From Paenibacillus_AR sp051594765 (GTDB lineage: Bacteria > Bacillota > Bacilli > Paenibacillales > NBRC-103111), in assembly GCF_051594765.1 (NCBI RefSeq), contig NZ_JBPPGJ010000008.1, positions 1-64,000 on the forward strand: 64,000 nucleotides of DNA, given 5' to 3'. The translations under genes were made by a program, and so were the position numbers. The notes beneath the pieces were generated by a model. That model saw nothing but the letters and a program-made list of their open reading frames with translations, did not search any database and was not told the origin of the DNA. The first letter of the stretch is position 1. Every line of letters starts with the position of its first letter. Shown here in pieces: positions 17,301 to 24,916 of this stretch.

Positions 17301-18237
17301 CGGTATAGCTGAGCCCGATCGGCCCGTTGTTCGGGGTTACCGACAGAAGCGCTTGATAGGACCCGGCCTCCGGGTTGTACAGCGCTTCCTCCGAGATGAC
17401 CAAGGTATTGGCCGTGCCGCTTTGGGTGGATTCCACGGGAAGGAGGATGTCATTCCCTGAATGTTTGACGTATGTAGGAGCTGTACCGTTCAGCCGGAAA
17501 GCGGGCGTTTCCCCCCAATCGTCATAGACCAGGTTGTCGTAATCGAAGTTGTAGAACGTTCCCGCCGGGAAGGTCAGGTGAATGACATCTCCGGTCTCGA
17601 GAGCACGGGAGGTTCCAAAATCGATGCGCCACTCGTTCGTATTGCCTGCGGACAGCTCGGCTGGCGTAACCGTCAGCACCGGATTGTCCACGGGACTTCC
17701 GTAGGCCAGGTGAAGGGTCGCTTCCAGCGGAGGGTCTTCATTGGCCCGCACCTGGACGGGGTACGATCCCGTATCGTTGAGCCTGCCGGGGTTACGGATC
17801 TGAATGGCGTTGGCGGAGTTCAGCTCCAGGGTGACCGTATCCCCCGGATATACCGTGGTCGGCATGGAGATCTGGTACTCCTGCCCGTTGTAGGTCGGGA
17901 GGAAGGAAGCTCCGCCGTGATTGCCCCCATTGATCTTCATCATCATGATGCTTGAAGCAGAATGCACCTCGAAGTCATCGGGGAATACGACATAGAAGTA
18001 ATCGGAGCCCGGATGGAGCTCCTGCAATACCTGGAAGGTGAATTGATAGCCCGAGGCTTGCAGCGCTTGAGAGCTGGATGGAGTGACGCTCAGATTGGAA
18101 ATGGTTTGAACCGCCGGTTCCTCGGCATAGGCGGGAGGAGGCGGCAGCGCCGGCACGAGCAGGGACAAGAGAAGAACGAGCGTGAGCCACACCCTTCCCC
18201 GCTTCCTGCGGTGTCCGGCAGAATGGTAAGGAAGCAT
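14344..18237 (-). CDS. Large secreted multi-beta-sandwich surface protein
   Basis: 1,297 aa from ATG 18237 (AAGGTGAT 8 nt upstream). Basic N-terminus and signal peptide ending PPPPAYAEE. Visible modules: adhesin-like Ig domains in about 40-430; a LamG/concanavalin-like domain about 456-640 (SYVKLPSGTENNFSGDSHF, YIGNDAEGLTPFTGRIDDLQ); an Ig/cadherin-type strand set 665-745 (AADYTGTDSFLYKVNGADG); a cadherin-like beta-sandwich 754-840; an atrophied bacterial Ig domain about 842-945; two further sandwich units; and a SwmB-like domain about 1152-1255. No catalytic motif, no SLH, no LPXTG. It ends with a short helical segment. Probably an extracellular adhesin or polymer-binding protein; the family as a whole is not one I recognise. 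Confidence 0.7.
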   Translation of the reverse strand: MLPYHSAGHRRKRGRVWLTLVLLLSLLVPALPPPPAYAEEPAVQTISNLSVTPSSSQALQASGYQFTFQVLQELHPGSDYFYVVFPDDFEVHSASSIMMMKINGGNHGGASFLPTYNGQEYQISMPTTVYPGDTVTLELNSANAIQIRNPGRLNDTGSYPVQVRANEDPPLEATLHLAYGSPVDNPVLTVTPAELSAGNTNEWRIDFGTSRALETGDVIHLTFPAGTFYNFDYDNLVYDDWGETPAFRLNGTAPTYVKHSGNDILLPVESTQSGTANTLVISEEALYNPEAGSYQALLSVTPNNGPIGLSYTVVPSRLMAAADNPKQYASNVTYTLTYRPRSVIDDSGSKRLVLQVPEHMMLNTDNVTINGAHPQAVGEDGGGTYYINPAPGSLFTPDDALPMLIVLHGMQNPPDEEFVEFRAHSDGQPIADLAKVALVESSPSYNPALFGESLAVSPTSYVKLPSGTENNFSGDSHFSIGLWIKPASTGGTQTLYYKGSGGVDQLVTQITLNEGKIVAGLGRSSFTADADWNTVTSEADVVPGEWTHVALSYNGHNFTLSINGIESGHTDEIEAPFQYSYTSEQPVYIGNDAEGLTPFTGRIDDLQIFHDSFYSEWWKGYMYSGDMGYSAPASRYTFETAQSGGVLADSTGTRHAVYVTGAAYPTADYHVVKNIPRSAILPSLDVAGITGYEIVASPSHGTAELTDVLAGTFLYSPAADYTGTDSFLYKVNGADGAAAEGRIVLKVEENRHGTDSTNADLAFLSVNGYSLPLSPAETVLNWNVPPGTFRALIQAYGNFDQEVTVGQETITPYSGKDWDLTETDNPVPITVDSYDHTVQKHYTLNIHIASYAEIMEQAFNTLTESAILGSNTGLSQVTGNLSLPSFWSNASVTWTSTNPGYLSPYGIVNRPAATASDVSLILTATLTAGGENRTKTFNVTIKKQDAPVVTAPVMEALYAGSSANSLTALAATGLHRYAMTVTGSTYVYLSPAAADAIIYVGGQSFTGAPVEVALLPDQLNTIAITLSHPADPSVYEVYFVEVTHVTPGTAPVVTGASYGGSTFPISGSGIHAVVPAGDYPALFTIEGTFSGSPLTITGAWTGTDSVTQLVYGGNTLTVPFHNAETSVSFTVHGSASIYQLAVTPQTTPPAQEPVLTTAILGANGMDLTLWFDRDITGLDPSKLTITSGTNQVLFQSSGIAASNPRTVKVVLQAPLSYGQSLRVLLQQGTVTSNGQANPLADRQAINLSMYTGGTAEVKLDIAKLADPAVNWANVPPAVIREVLNSIAPRFRTLPSPH

Positions 18238-18441
18238 CAATAATCACCTTCTTCATCGACATAATATATGGTTATTCTCCCATTATAGTAGAAATCAATC
18301 TAAAAGTAGAGTCATTTTTGATAGAGATTCACTACAACTTAAGTCCCGGATCGGTGTCGAAAGCTGAGCCGCTTCTTTTTTGCCAAGCCCGGGCATAGGC
18401 TCTATACAGGGACAAATCCAAGAGCCGAGGGGGGAAACCGG

Positions 18442-19221
18442 ATGTCGGGCCGCCGCTTTCAGAGCCGTCCGCCCCGCAGGAGCCGGAGGAAGCGGATCTT
18501 CTTCCTGCTGCTCTTCGTGACCATGCTGTTTGCGCTGCAGTCCTTCATCTTCGTGGAGAAGAACGTGAAGCCGCCTCTTATGAAGCTGGCCAAGGTCCGG
18601 GTGAAGCAGATCGCCACGCAATCCATCAACAGCGCCATTACGGACCATCTGGCCCGGGGCACCAATTACGATAAGCTGATCGAGTGGCAGCGGGACTCCA
18701 ACGGGAACGTCTCCAGCTTCGTGCTGAATTACGCCGAGCATATGCGCATCACCTCCGACACCGTGAAGACGGTCCAGGATCAGCTGCTGCAGCTGCGGAC
18801 CCTGCCGGAGCGGATTCCGCTGGGGCAAGCCATGGGCAGCGCCATACTCGCTTCCTTCGGTCCGGATATTCCGGTACGGCTGACGCCGGTGGGCAACGCC
18901 CAAGTGACGCTCAATACCCGCGTGCAAAATGCCGGCATCAACATGATTCTGGTCGAGGTCTATATCAAGGTGCTGGCGGAGGTGTCGGTCATCATCCCCA
19001 TAGATACGGATCCGGAGGTCGTGGAGACCGAGATTCCGGTGACCTATGTTCTCGTAGTGGGAGGGACGCCGATGTATTACATGGACAACAGCGGCAAGCC
19101 CGTCGGAGGCTCCGAGCCGCTGCCGCCTTCCGTGTCCCTGCCCCAGCTGAAGATGTCGCAGAACGGCGCCACGATCAAGGGCAGCTCAGCGGAAGCGCCG
19201 GCTCCGGCAGAGGCCAAATAA
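18442..19221 (+). CDS. yunB: Sporulation protein YunB
   Basis: 259 aa. Arg-rich N-terminus, one TM at about 20-38 (IFFLLLFVTMLFALQSFIF), then the conserved YunB extracytoplasmic domain with INSAITDHLARGTNYDKLI, IPLGQAMGSAILASFGPDIPV and VQNAGINMILVEVYIKVLAEV. Needed for efficient sporulation in Bacillus, where it is made in the mother cell; exact role unknown. In Bacillus it neighbours lytH (yunA) and lipA; here lytH lies convergently across a shared terminator. The last 40 residues (Ala/Pro/Ser-rich) are a variable tail. GGGGGGAAACCGG precedes the start and is a weak RBS. Confidence 0.9.
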   Translation: MSGRRFQSRPPRRSRRKRIFFLLLFVTMLFALQSFIFVEKNVKPPLMKLAKVRVKQIATQSINSAITDHLARGTNYDKLIEWQRDSNGNVSSFVLNYAEHMRITSDTVKTVQDQLLQLRTLPERIPLGQAMGSAILASFGPDIPVRLTPVGNAQVTLNTRVQNAGINMILVEVYIKVLAEVSVIIPIDTDPEVVETEIPVTYVLVVGGTPMYYMDNSGKPVGGSEPLPPSVSLPQLKMSQNGATIKGSSAEAPAPAEAK

Positions 19222-19272
19222 AAAACGGTTGGCACCCAGGCCCCTCTAGGGCCGGAATGCCAACCGTTTATT
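19222..19272. terminator. Bidirectional terminator between yunB and lytH
   Basis: AAACGGTTGGCA/TGCCAACCGTTT outer stem with an inner CCCTCTAGGGC hairpin, A-run and T-run on either side. It partly overlaps the stop codon region of lytH. Confidence 0.8.
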
Positions 19273-20323
19273 TCTTCTTGCGGCTGAGCCGCTCTTCCTG
19301 CTCCCAACGGCGCAGCTGGGGATACGGGTCGAAGGACCATTCCGCCGTTCCGTTATCCCGGTACATGCCGTAATGCAGGTGGGGAGGGAACTTGCCCGAG
19401 GTGCCCGGTTTGCCATAGCCGGAGCTTCCCACCCAGCCGACCACCTGGCCGGGCTTCACCAGGTCGCCGGCCCTCACCTGCTTGTTGAAGCCGGAGAGGT
19501 GGGCGTAATAATGGTACACGTTGCCGATGTCCCGGATCCCGACTCTCCAGCCGCCGTAAGGATTCCAGCCCATGACCTCGATGATCCCGTAGCAGGTGCT
19601 GCGCACGGGGACGCCGTAATGGGCGAACAGGTCGGTGCCCTCGTGGATCCGGTGCCCTCCCCAGCCCCGGCTGGCGCCCCAGGTGCTGCGGTAGGAGTAA
19701 TCCGAGCCGAGGGGCAGCGGGAAGGCATGATCATGCAGCTCCAGCGTCTGGAAAGAGGAATAGAGGCGGGAGAACTGCTGGATCCGCTCCACGGCCCGCG
19801 GATTCCGGTAATATTCCATCAGAGCGTGCTTGAACTGCTCGGGACCTACTCCATGCTTCAGCAGAAACCGGGTCATGGTATGGAGGAGGTCCATGTCATT
19901 ATGGCGGTCCGCTTTGCCGTCTCCATCTCCGTCCATGCCCCTTCCGCCGAACAAGGCGACGGTTCGCGCATCCTGGTCTTCCGGATTCGGATTCGCAGGC
20001 CCCGCCCACTCGTATGGGGTAAAGAAGATCCCGATCAGGCCCGGGCCGGCGGGACGTTTTTTGGCGATATTCAGGGTTCGTTCATATTGGTCCACCGCCG
20101 CCAGGTCGTACCAGGGAATCCCGGTCATGGCGCTCATCTGGTCGAACAGCGCCTTTCGTTCGGCGTATACGGCCTTGGCTGGCTTCGCTGCAGCCGCCGG
20201 AGCGTCGGCGTCTGCTGGCGGACGTTGGACAGCAGGCTCCGCCGCCGCGGGCGCCGCGCCGAGCAGCATGCCGAGCGCAAGCACTCCCGCCGCCAGCCTT
20301 CGTTTGGGATGATACCGTCCCAT
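19268..20323 (-). CDS. lytH: LytH-like M23 peptidase (spore cortex L-Ala-D-Glu endopeptidase)
   Basis: 351 aa from ATG 20323, chosen because AGGAGG lies 9 nt upstream; ATG 20341 overlaps that site. Signal peptide to about APAAAEP. A helical N-terminal domain includes the Ca-loop-like MDGDGDGKADRHND. The C-terminal LytM domain has zinc ligands in HEGTD and HLHYG. In Bacillus LytH trims cortex peptides to single L-Ala side chains and is made late in the mother cell. The pairing with yunB supports the assignment over a vegetative M23 enzyme. The Ala/Pro linker after the signal peptide is of low complexity. Confidence 0.85.
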   Translation of the reverse strand: MGRYHPKRRLAAGVLALGMLLGAAPAAAEPAVQRPPADADAPAAAAKPAKAVYAERKALFDQMSAMTGIPWYDLAAVDQYERTLNIAKKRPAGPGLIGIFFTPYEWAGPANPNPEDQDARTVALFGGRGMDGDGDGKADRHNDMDLLHTMTRFLLKHGVGPEQFKHALMEYYRNPRAVERIQQFSRLYSSFQTLELHDHAFPLPLGSDYSYRSTWGASRGWGGHRIHEGTDLFAHYGVPVRSTCYGIIEVMGWNPYGGWRVGIRDIGNVYHYYAHLSGFNKQVRAGDLVKPGQVVGWVGSSGYGKPGTSGKFPPHLHYGMYRDNGTAEWSFDPYPQLRRWEQEERLSRKKK

Positions 20324-20457
20324 CTCCTTTGTCCTCCTCATCTGGTTGGTGCGTGCGAAGAGCCTGTCGTTTCATCGGATTAAGGGGGGGATCTGTGCTA
20401 TACTTAGCATGATTCAGGGTATGGCATTTTATCCGGGTAACGGGCGGAGGGAACAAA

Positions 20458-20928
20458 GTGGAGTTCTTGCACAAGGACGAGCATACGGACGAAGGGCTTA
20501 TCATCATCCAGGCCAACCTGGACGACATGAACCCCGAATGGACTTCTTATATTACGGACCTGCTTCTGGCCGAGGGGGCCAACGATGTCTACTGGATTCC
20601 GATTATTATGAAAAAAGGGCGTCCCGGCGTGATGCTGAACGTCCTGACGGCCGAGGACCGGCTGCCGCGGATGGAGACGGTGATCTTCCGCGAAACGACG
20701 ACGCTCGGCGTGCGGTATATCCGCACGGCATGCCACCGACTGGGACGCAGCTTCGAGAAGGTCGAGACCCGGTTCGGCGTGCTGTCCGTCAAGGTGGGGT
20801 ATCATCAAGGCCAAGCGGTCCAATTTGCGCCCGAGTTCCGGGAGTGCGAGGAGGCTGCCAAGCGGTACGGCGTGCCGCTGAAGGACGTCTACGACGAGGT
20901 GCGCAGCCGCTATATGGGCAGGCCATAG
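20458..20928 (+). CDS. larC2: LarC2: C-terminal half of the nickel-pincer nickel-inserting cyclometallase
   Basis: 156 aa, GTG start with GCGGAGGGA 6 nt upstream. Conserved LarC C-terminal motifs: IIQANLDDMNPEW, MKKGRPGVMLNVL, FRETTTLGVRYI, VETRFGVLSVKVGY, FAPEFRECEEAAKRYGVPLKDVY. In Lactobacillus plantarum larC1 and larC2 are joined by programmed frameshifting; the fused LarC inserts Ni into the pincer cofactor using CTP. Here larC2 is a free-standing gene with its own start, convergent with larC1 and separated from it by a bidirectional terminator. It must therefore be made from its own transcript and act as a separate subunit. Confidence 0.9.
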   Translation: MEFLHKDEHTDEGLIIIQANLDDMNPEWTSYITDLLLAEGANDVYWIPIIMKKGRPGVMLNVLTAEDRLPRMETVIFRETTTLGVRYIRTACHRLGRSFEKVETRFGVLSVKVGYHQGQAVQFAPEFRECEEAAKRYGVPLKDVYDEVRSRYMGRP

Positions 20929-20939
20929 CGAATGGAACA

Positions 20940-20992
20940 TAATGAAGCCCTTCTTTGGCAGCTCGACGCTTCCAAAGAAGGGCTTCATTGTT
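20940..20992. terminator. Bidirectional terminator between larC2 and larC1
   Basis: AATGAAGCCCTTCTTTGG/CCAAAGAAGGGCTTCATT, perfect 18-bp stem, 13-nt loop. Shared by the two convergent halves of larC. Confidence 0.8.
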
Positions 20993-20999
20993 GCGGCAC

Positions 21000-22079
21000 T
21001 TAGTGCTTGTGCTGGTGGGTGCAGCCCTCCGCGTCCTTCTCCTCACAGAGATGAACCTCTTCCTCGGAGGGCGCCGGATGTCCGTGGGACAAGACCCGGA
21101 ACCGACCGCTGCCCGGATGCTCGTGGGCATGATCGTTTCCGTGTTCGTGGCTGTGGTGATGATGGTGATCATGCCCGTGGCCATGTCCATGATCATGATC
21201 GTGGGCCGGCTCCTGCCCGGACCCGGCATGGGCCGGATCGTGGTGATGGTGTCCATGCCCGTCTCCGTGGTGATGATGGTGGTGGGCATGGTCATGGGTG
21301 TGCTCCAGCTTGTGGAGCTCATGGTGGGTGTGCCACTTCTCCAGATAGGCCTCGGTATGGCCGACCACGACCCTCAGCACGTTGGGCTGGTCCGGCAGAT
21401 CCCGGGTGCCTGCTCCGTAGCCGATGCTGTCCACGATCATGGTCGGCAGGGAAGCCTTGAAGCCCGTGGCGGTGCCGGCCACGATGCCGGCACCCGTCGG
21501 TGTGGTCAGCTCCTTGCGGATGCGGCTCTCGGCGATGGGAATGCCCCGCATCATCTCCAGGGTGGCCGGTGCCGGCACGGGATAATGCCCGTGGTCGATA
21601 TGGATGGTCCCGGAGCCCAGAGGCACCGGCGAGCAGATGATGGATTCCGCCTCCAGTGAATCGAGAGCCAGGGCTACTCCGACTACGTCGACGATGGAAT
21701 CCATGGCGCCGACCTCGTGGAAGTGGACATGCTCCACGGGAACATCGTGTATCTTGGCCTCCGCGATGGCGATCTTCTCGAAGATGGCCAGGGCGAAGGA
21801 GGTGGCTCTCTCACTCAAGCCCGCCTTCAGGATCAGCTCCACGATCTCGCTGTGGTAACGGTGCTGCTTCGGCGGATGGGCATCGTCCAGGTGGACATCC
21901 ATCTTAAGCGCCGAGATCCCCTTCTTGTTCACCCGGTTCCAGCTTAAGCGGAAGGGCTCCACTTGGATCTTGGCCAGCTCTTCCTCGATGTATTCCCGGT
22001 CCGCTCCGGCGTCCGCCAGGGCCGCCAGCGCCATGTCTCCCGAGATGCCGGAGAAGCAATCGAAATAGATGATTTTCAT
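21000..22079 (-). CDS. larC1: LarC1: N-terminal half of the nickel-inserting cyclometallase, with His-rich tail
   Basis: 359 aa. Starts MKIIYFDCFSGISGDMALAAL, the LarC signature, and has HFHEVGAMDSIVDVVG, GSGTIHIDHGHYPVPAPAT and PTGAGIVAGTATGF. The conserved part ends around GYGAGTRDLPDQPNVLRVVVG, where fused LarC proteins run on into LarC2. Instead a tail of about 100 residues follows that is very rich in His (clusters such as HHHHHHGDGHGHHHH), likely for nickel storage or delivery, ending in a Cys/His segment. Third gene of larE-larB-larC1 (4-nt gap after larB). The tail replaces the missing LarC2 half, which is encoded on the opposite strand. Confidence 0.92.
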   Translation of the reverse strand: MKIIYFDCFSGISGDMALAALADAGADREYIEEELAKIQVEPFRLSWNRVNKKGISALKMDVHLDDAHPPKQHRYHSEIVELILKAGLSERATSFALAIFEKIAIAEAKIHDVPVEHVHFHEVGAMDSIVDVVGVALALDSLEAESIICSPVPLGSGTIHIDHGHYPVPAPATLEMMRGIPIAESRIRKELTTPTGAGIVAGTATGFKASLPTMIVDSIGYGAGTRDLPDQPNVLRVVVGHTEAYLEKWHTHHELHKLEHTHDHAHHHHHHGDGHGHHHHDPAHAGSGQEPAHDHDHGHGHGHDHHHHHSHEHGNDHAHEHPGSGRFRVLSHGHPAPSEEEVHLCEEKDAEGCTHQHKH

Positions 22080-22083
22080 AGGG

Positions 22084-22866
22084 TCATTTCGCCTTCTTCT
22101 GCAGGTTTTGGTAGATGACGCCGGCGGAGTAGCCTGCTCCGAACCCGTTGTCGATGTTGACGACGGTGACGCCGGGCGCGCAGGAATTCAGCATGGCCAA
22201 AAGCGTGGTGATGCCGCCCAGGTTGGCGCCGTAGCCGATGCTGGTCGGCACGGCGATGACGGGCTTGGAGACGAGCCCGCCCAGGACGCTGGCCAGGGCG
22301 CCTTCCATGCCCGCGGCCACGACGATGACGTCGGCGCCGCGGATAAGCTCCAGGCGGCCGAACAGCCGGTGGATGCCGGCGACGCCGACGTCGGCGACCC
22401 GCTCCACGCGGCAGCCCATCATCTCCGCCGTCACGGCGGCCTCCTCGGCTACCGGCAGGTCCGAGGTGCCGGCGCAGACGACGGCGACGTACCCGCTGCC
22501 CGCGGGAGGCTGCGGGTTCTTCTGCCACGTCAGCGTACGCGCCGTGGCGTTGTACTTGGCGGAGGGCAGCTCGGCCAGGACGGCCTCCGCCTTCTCCGGC
22601 GTGATCCGGGTGGCCAGCACCCGGTCTGCGTGCTCCTTCAGCTTCAGGAAGATGGCCCGAAGCTGCTCTGCGGTCTTGCCTTCCCCGAAGACCACCTCGG
22701 GGAAGCCGATCCGGCGCTCCCGGTCCAGGTCCAGCTGGGCGAAGCCCATGTCCGCCACACCGCCGGGGGCTTCCTTGGCCTTCACCAGATCGGCCAAATG
22801 GCTTTTGGCTTCCTCGGGGTTCAGGTCCCCGGTATGGACGAGCTTCAACAATTTATCGAGATCCAT
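22084..22866 (-). CDS. larB: LarB: NaAD carboxylase/hydrolase for the nickel-pincer cofactor
   Basis: 260 aa. The C-terminal half is PurE-like: VAVVCAGTSDLPVAEEAAVTAE, VADVGVAGIHRLFGRL, VVAAGMEGALASVLGGLV, PTSIGYGANLGGITTLLAMLNSC and VVNIDNGFGAGYSAG. LarB carboxylates nicotinic acid adenine dinucleotide and releases AMP to give pyridinium-3,5-biscarboxylate mononucleotide, the first step of the cofactor pathway. Its ATG overlaps the larE stop by one base (TGATG), so translation is coupled. Start at ATG 22866; a TTG one codon upstream is possible. Confidence 0.95.
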   Translation of the reverse strand: MDLDKLLKLVHTGDLNPEEAKSHLADLVKAKEAPGGVADMGFAQLDLDRERRIGFPEVVFGEGKTAEQLRAIFLKLKEHADRVLATRITPEKAEAVLAELPSAKYNATARTLTWQKNPQPPAGSGYVAVVCAGTSDLPVAEEAAVTAEMMGCRVERVADVGVAGIHRLFGRLELIRGADVIVVAAGMEGALASVLGGLVSKPVIAVPTSIGYGANLGGITTLLAMLNSCAPGVTVVNIDNGFGAGYSAGVIYQNLQKKAK

Positions 22867-23714
22867 CAAGGCGCAGCATCCTTTACTTTTTGTTTGACGG
22901 CGGCGGACAGCACCTCGTTCATGCTGCCGGTCCGGTAGCCGGCCAGATCCAGCGTGACGTATTGGAAGCCCAGCGATTTGAGCTTGTCGTGGATCTGATC
23001 CCGGTGCTCCAGCACCTTCACGATCTCCTCCGGCAGCACCTCGATCCGGGCGATCTTGTCATGATGGCGAACTCGCACCTGATAGAAGCCCAGCTTGGCA
23101 AAGTACGCCTCCGCTTCATCCAGCTGGTCGATCTTGTAGCGCTCGATCTTGGTCCCGTACGGAATCCGGGACGACAGGCAGGCGAACGACGGCTTGTTCC
23201 AGGTCGGCAGGCCCAGCTCCTTGGAGAGGGTACGGATCTCCTCCTTGGTCATGCCCGCTTCCTGCAGGGGACTGCGGACGCCCTGCTCCTTCTTGGCCTG
23301 GAGTCCGGGCCGGTAGTCGCCCAGGTCGTCCATGTTGGAGCCGTCGAGAATGTATGCGTAGCCCATTTCCTTGGCCAGCGTTTGAAGATGGGAATACAGG
23401 CCCGTCTTGCAGTGGTAGCAGCGGTCCGGGTTGTTGGCGACGAAGGATTCGTTCTCGAACTCCTTCACTTCCGTCTTATGCAGGCGGACTCCCATGTCCT
23501 CCGCCAGCTTCACGGCGGCGTCAAACTCCCGGCTCGGGAAGGTTTCGGACGCGGCGGTTACCGCCAGCACCTGATCCCCCAGCTCCTGCTGGGCTCTCTT
23601 CAGCACGAACGTGCTGTCGACTCCACCGGAAAAGGCGACCATGACCCGCCCCATTTCCCGAAGAACCTGACCCAGCTTCAGGTCCTTATCCTTTATGGTC
23701 AGAGTGGTTTCCAA
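22866..23714 (-). CDS. larE: LarE: ATP-dependent sacrificial sulfur transferase
   Basis: 282 aa from TTG 23714, chosen for AGGAGGAGGA just upstream; the longer frame to 23837 runs into promoter-like sequence. PP-loop VAFSGGVDSTFVLK binds ATP. NPDRCYHCKTGLY and PSFACLSSRIPYG follow, the latter holding the cysteine in the position of the L. plantarum sacrificial Cys176. I do not see the extra C-terminal cysteines of the 4Fe-4S type, so it is probably the single-Cys sacrificial kind. It converts the two carboxylates of the LarB product to thioacids. First gene of the operon. No larA is present in the window, so the enzyme using the cofactor must be elsewhere. Confidence 0.93.
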   Translation of the reverse strand: METTLTIKDKDLKLGQVLREMGRVMVAFSGGVDSTFVLKRAQQELGDQVLAVTAASETFPSREFDAAVKLAEDMGVRLHKTEVKEFENESFVANNPDRCYHCKTGLYSHLQTLAKEMGYAYILDGSNMDDLGDYRPGLQAKKEQGVRSPLQEAGMTKEEIRTLSKELGLPTWNKPSFACLSSRIPYGTKIERYKIDQLDEAEAYFAKLGFYQVRVRHHDKIARIEVLPEEIVKVLEHRDQIHDKLKSLGFQYVTLDLAGYRTGSMNEVLSAAVKQKVKDAAP

Positions 23715-23801
23715 CGCGATTCCTCCTCCTTTTTCTCTCCCGTACAGTTTATCACACTTCCTCCAAGCGTGCCTAATGATGGGAGGGGTGGTTTTTCCCC
23801 C

Positions 23802-23829
23802 TTGACTGCCTATAGGGCTTGGATATAAG
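23802..23829 (+). promoter_or_regulatory. Candidate lipA promoter
   Basis: TTGACT (23802-23807), 16-bp spacer, TATAAG (23824-23829). A second candidate, an extended -10 TGCTATAAT ending at 23882, has no good -35. Either would serve lipA, whose start is at 23920. Confidence 0.4.
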
Positions 23830-23919
23830 GCGGACAAGTCCCCCGTGCGGAATAGGTGAAAACGGCATTTTCATGCTATAATGGTAAAAATCCAGCTAAA
23901 AGGCAGGGATCCTTGGCAT

Positions 23920-24810
23920 ATGGCCACGAAATCGTACCTGCGCAAGCCGGAATGGCTGAAAATCAAGCTTTCCGCAGGTGAAGACTACACGGAACTGAAG
24001 CGGCTCATGAGAACCAAAACCTTGCATACCGTCTGTGAAGAAGCCCGTTGTCCGAATATTCACGAATGCTGGGCCAACCGGACGGCTACCTTTATGATAT
24101 TGGGCAGCATCTGCACCCGGGCCTGCCGCTTCTGCGCCGTCCATACGGGCCTGCCCACGGAGCTGGATCTGCAGGAGCCGGAGCGCGTGGCGGAAGCCGC
24201 CGAGCAGATGGGCCTGCGTCATTGTGTCGTAACCTCCGTCGCCCGGGATGACCTGGCTGACGGTGGAGCCTCCATCTTTGCGGAGACCATCCGGTCTCTG
24301 CGGAAGCGTCTGCCTCTCTGCGGGGTGGAGGTGCTGATTCCCGATTTCCTGGGGAATGAAGACTCGCTCCAGACGGTATTGGAGGCGCGGCCGGATATTC
24401 TGAACCATAATGTGGAGACGGTGGAGCGGCTGTCGGACCGGGTGCGGTCCAAGGCCAAGTACCATCGTTCCCTGGAGCTTCTGGCCCGGTCGAAGGAGCT
24501 GGCGCCTGCCATCCCGACCAAGTCCAGCCTCATGGTGGGGGTAGGGGAGGAGACGGAGGAGCTTCTTCGCACCATGGACGATCTGCGGGAGCGGCAGGTG
24601 GATATTCTGACCATCGGGCAATACCTGCAGCCGACGAAGCAGCATTTGCCGGTGAGCCGGTACTATACGCCGGAGGAATTCGCAGAGCTGAAGCAGGCAG
24701 GCTTGGCCCGGGGCTTCAAGCACGTGGAGTCGGGCCCGCTGGTTCGCAGCAGCTACCACGCCCACGACCAGGCGGCATCCGCCTCCGCAGGCAAGCCGCT
24801 GCAGTCTTAG
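23920..24810 (+). CDS. lipA: Lipoyl synthase LipA
   Basis: 296 aa from ATG 23920 (MATKSYLRKPEWLKIKL, aligning with the start of Bacillus LipA); ATG 23881 would add 13 residues with no RBS. Auxiliary cluster cysteines are in VCEEARCPNIHEC and the radical-SAM CX3CX2C in CTRACRFC. The C-terminal GPLVRSSYHA supplies the serine ligand. It inserts two sulfur atoms into octanoyl-E2/GcvH. In Bacillus lipA (yutB) lies between yutC/yutD and lytH; here yutD follows, but the lar cluster separates lipA from lytH. Confidence 0.97.
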   Translation: MATKSYLRKPEWLKIKLSAGEDYTELKRLMRTKTLHTVCEEARCPNIHECWANRTATFMILGSICTRACRFCAVHTGLPTELDLQEPERVAEAAEQMGLRHCVVTSVARDDLADGGASIFAETIRSLRKRLPLCGVEVLIPDFLGNEDSLQTVLEARPDILNHNVETVERLSDRVRSKAKYHRSLELLARSKELAPAIPTKSSLMVGVGEETEELLRTMDDLRERQVDILTIGQYLQPTKQHLPVSRYYTPEEFAELKQAGLARGFKHVESGPLVRSSYHAHDQAASASAGKPLQS

Positions 24811-24916
24811 TAGAGCATGAGATGCACCCAAACTCGAACAGAGTTTTGAACATAGATGCGGTTAGAGATGAATCACAGGTCGATATGATTTTGGGCTACA
24901 GAAGGGAGCAGGTGTC

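Noticed and set aside
20458..20928. larC2 as a pseudogene fragment
   Set aside because: It has its own GTG, a good RBS, all conserved motifs and a terminator, so it looks functional.
21000..21320. His-rich region of larC1 as a separate metallochaperone gene
   Set aside because: It is in frame with larC1 and has no start of its own; better read as a C-terminal tail.
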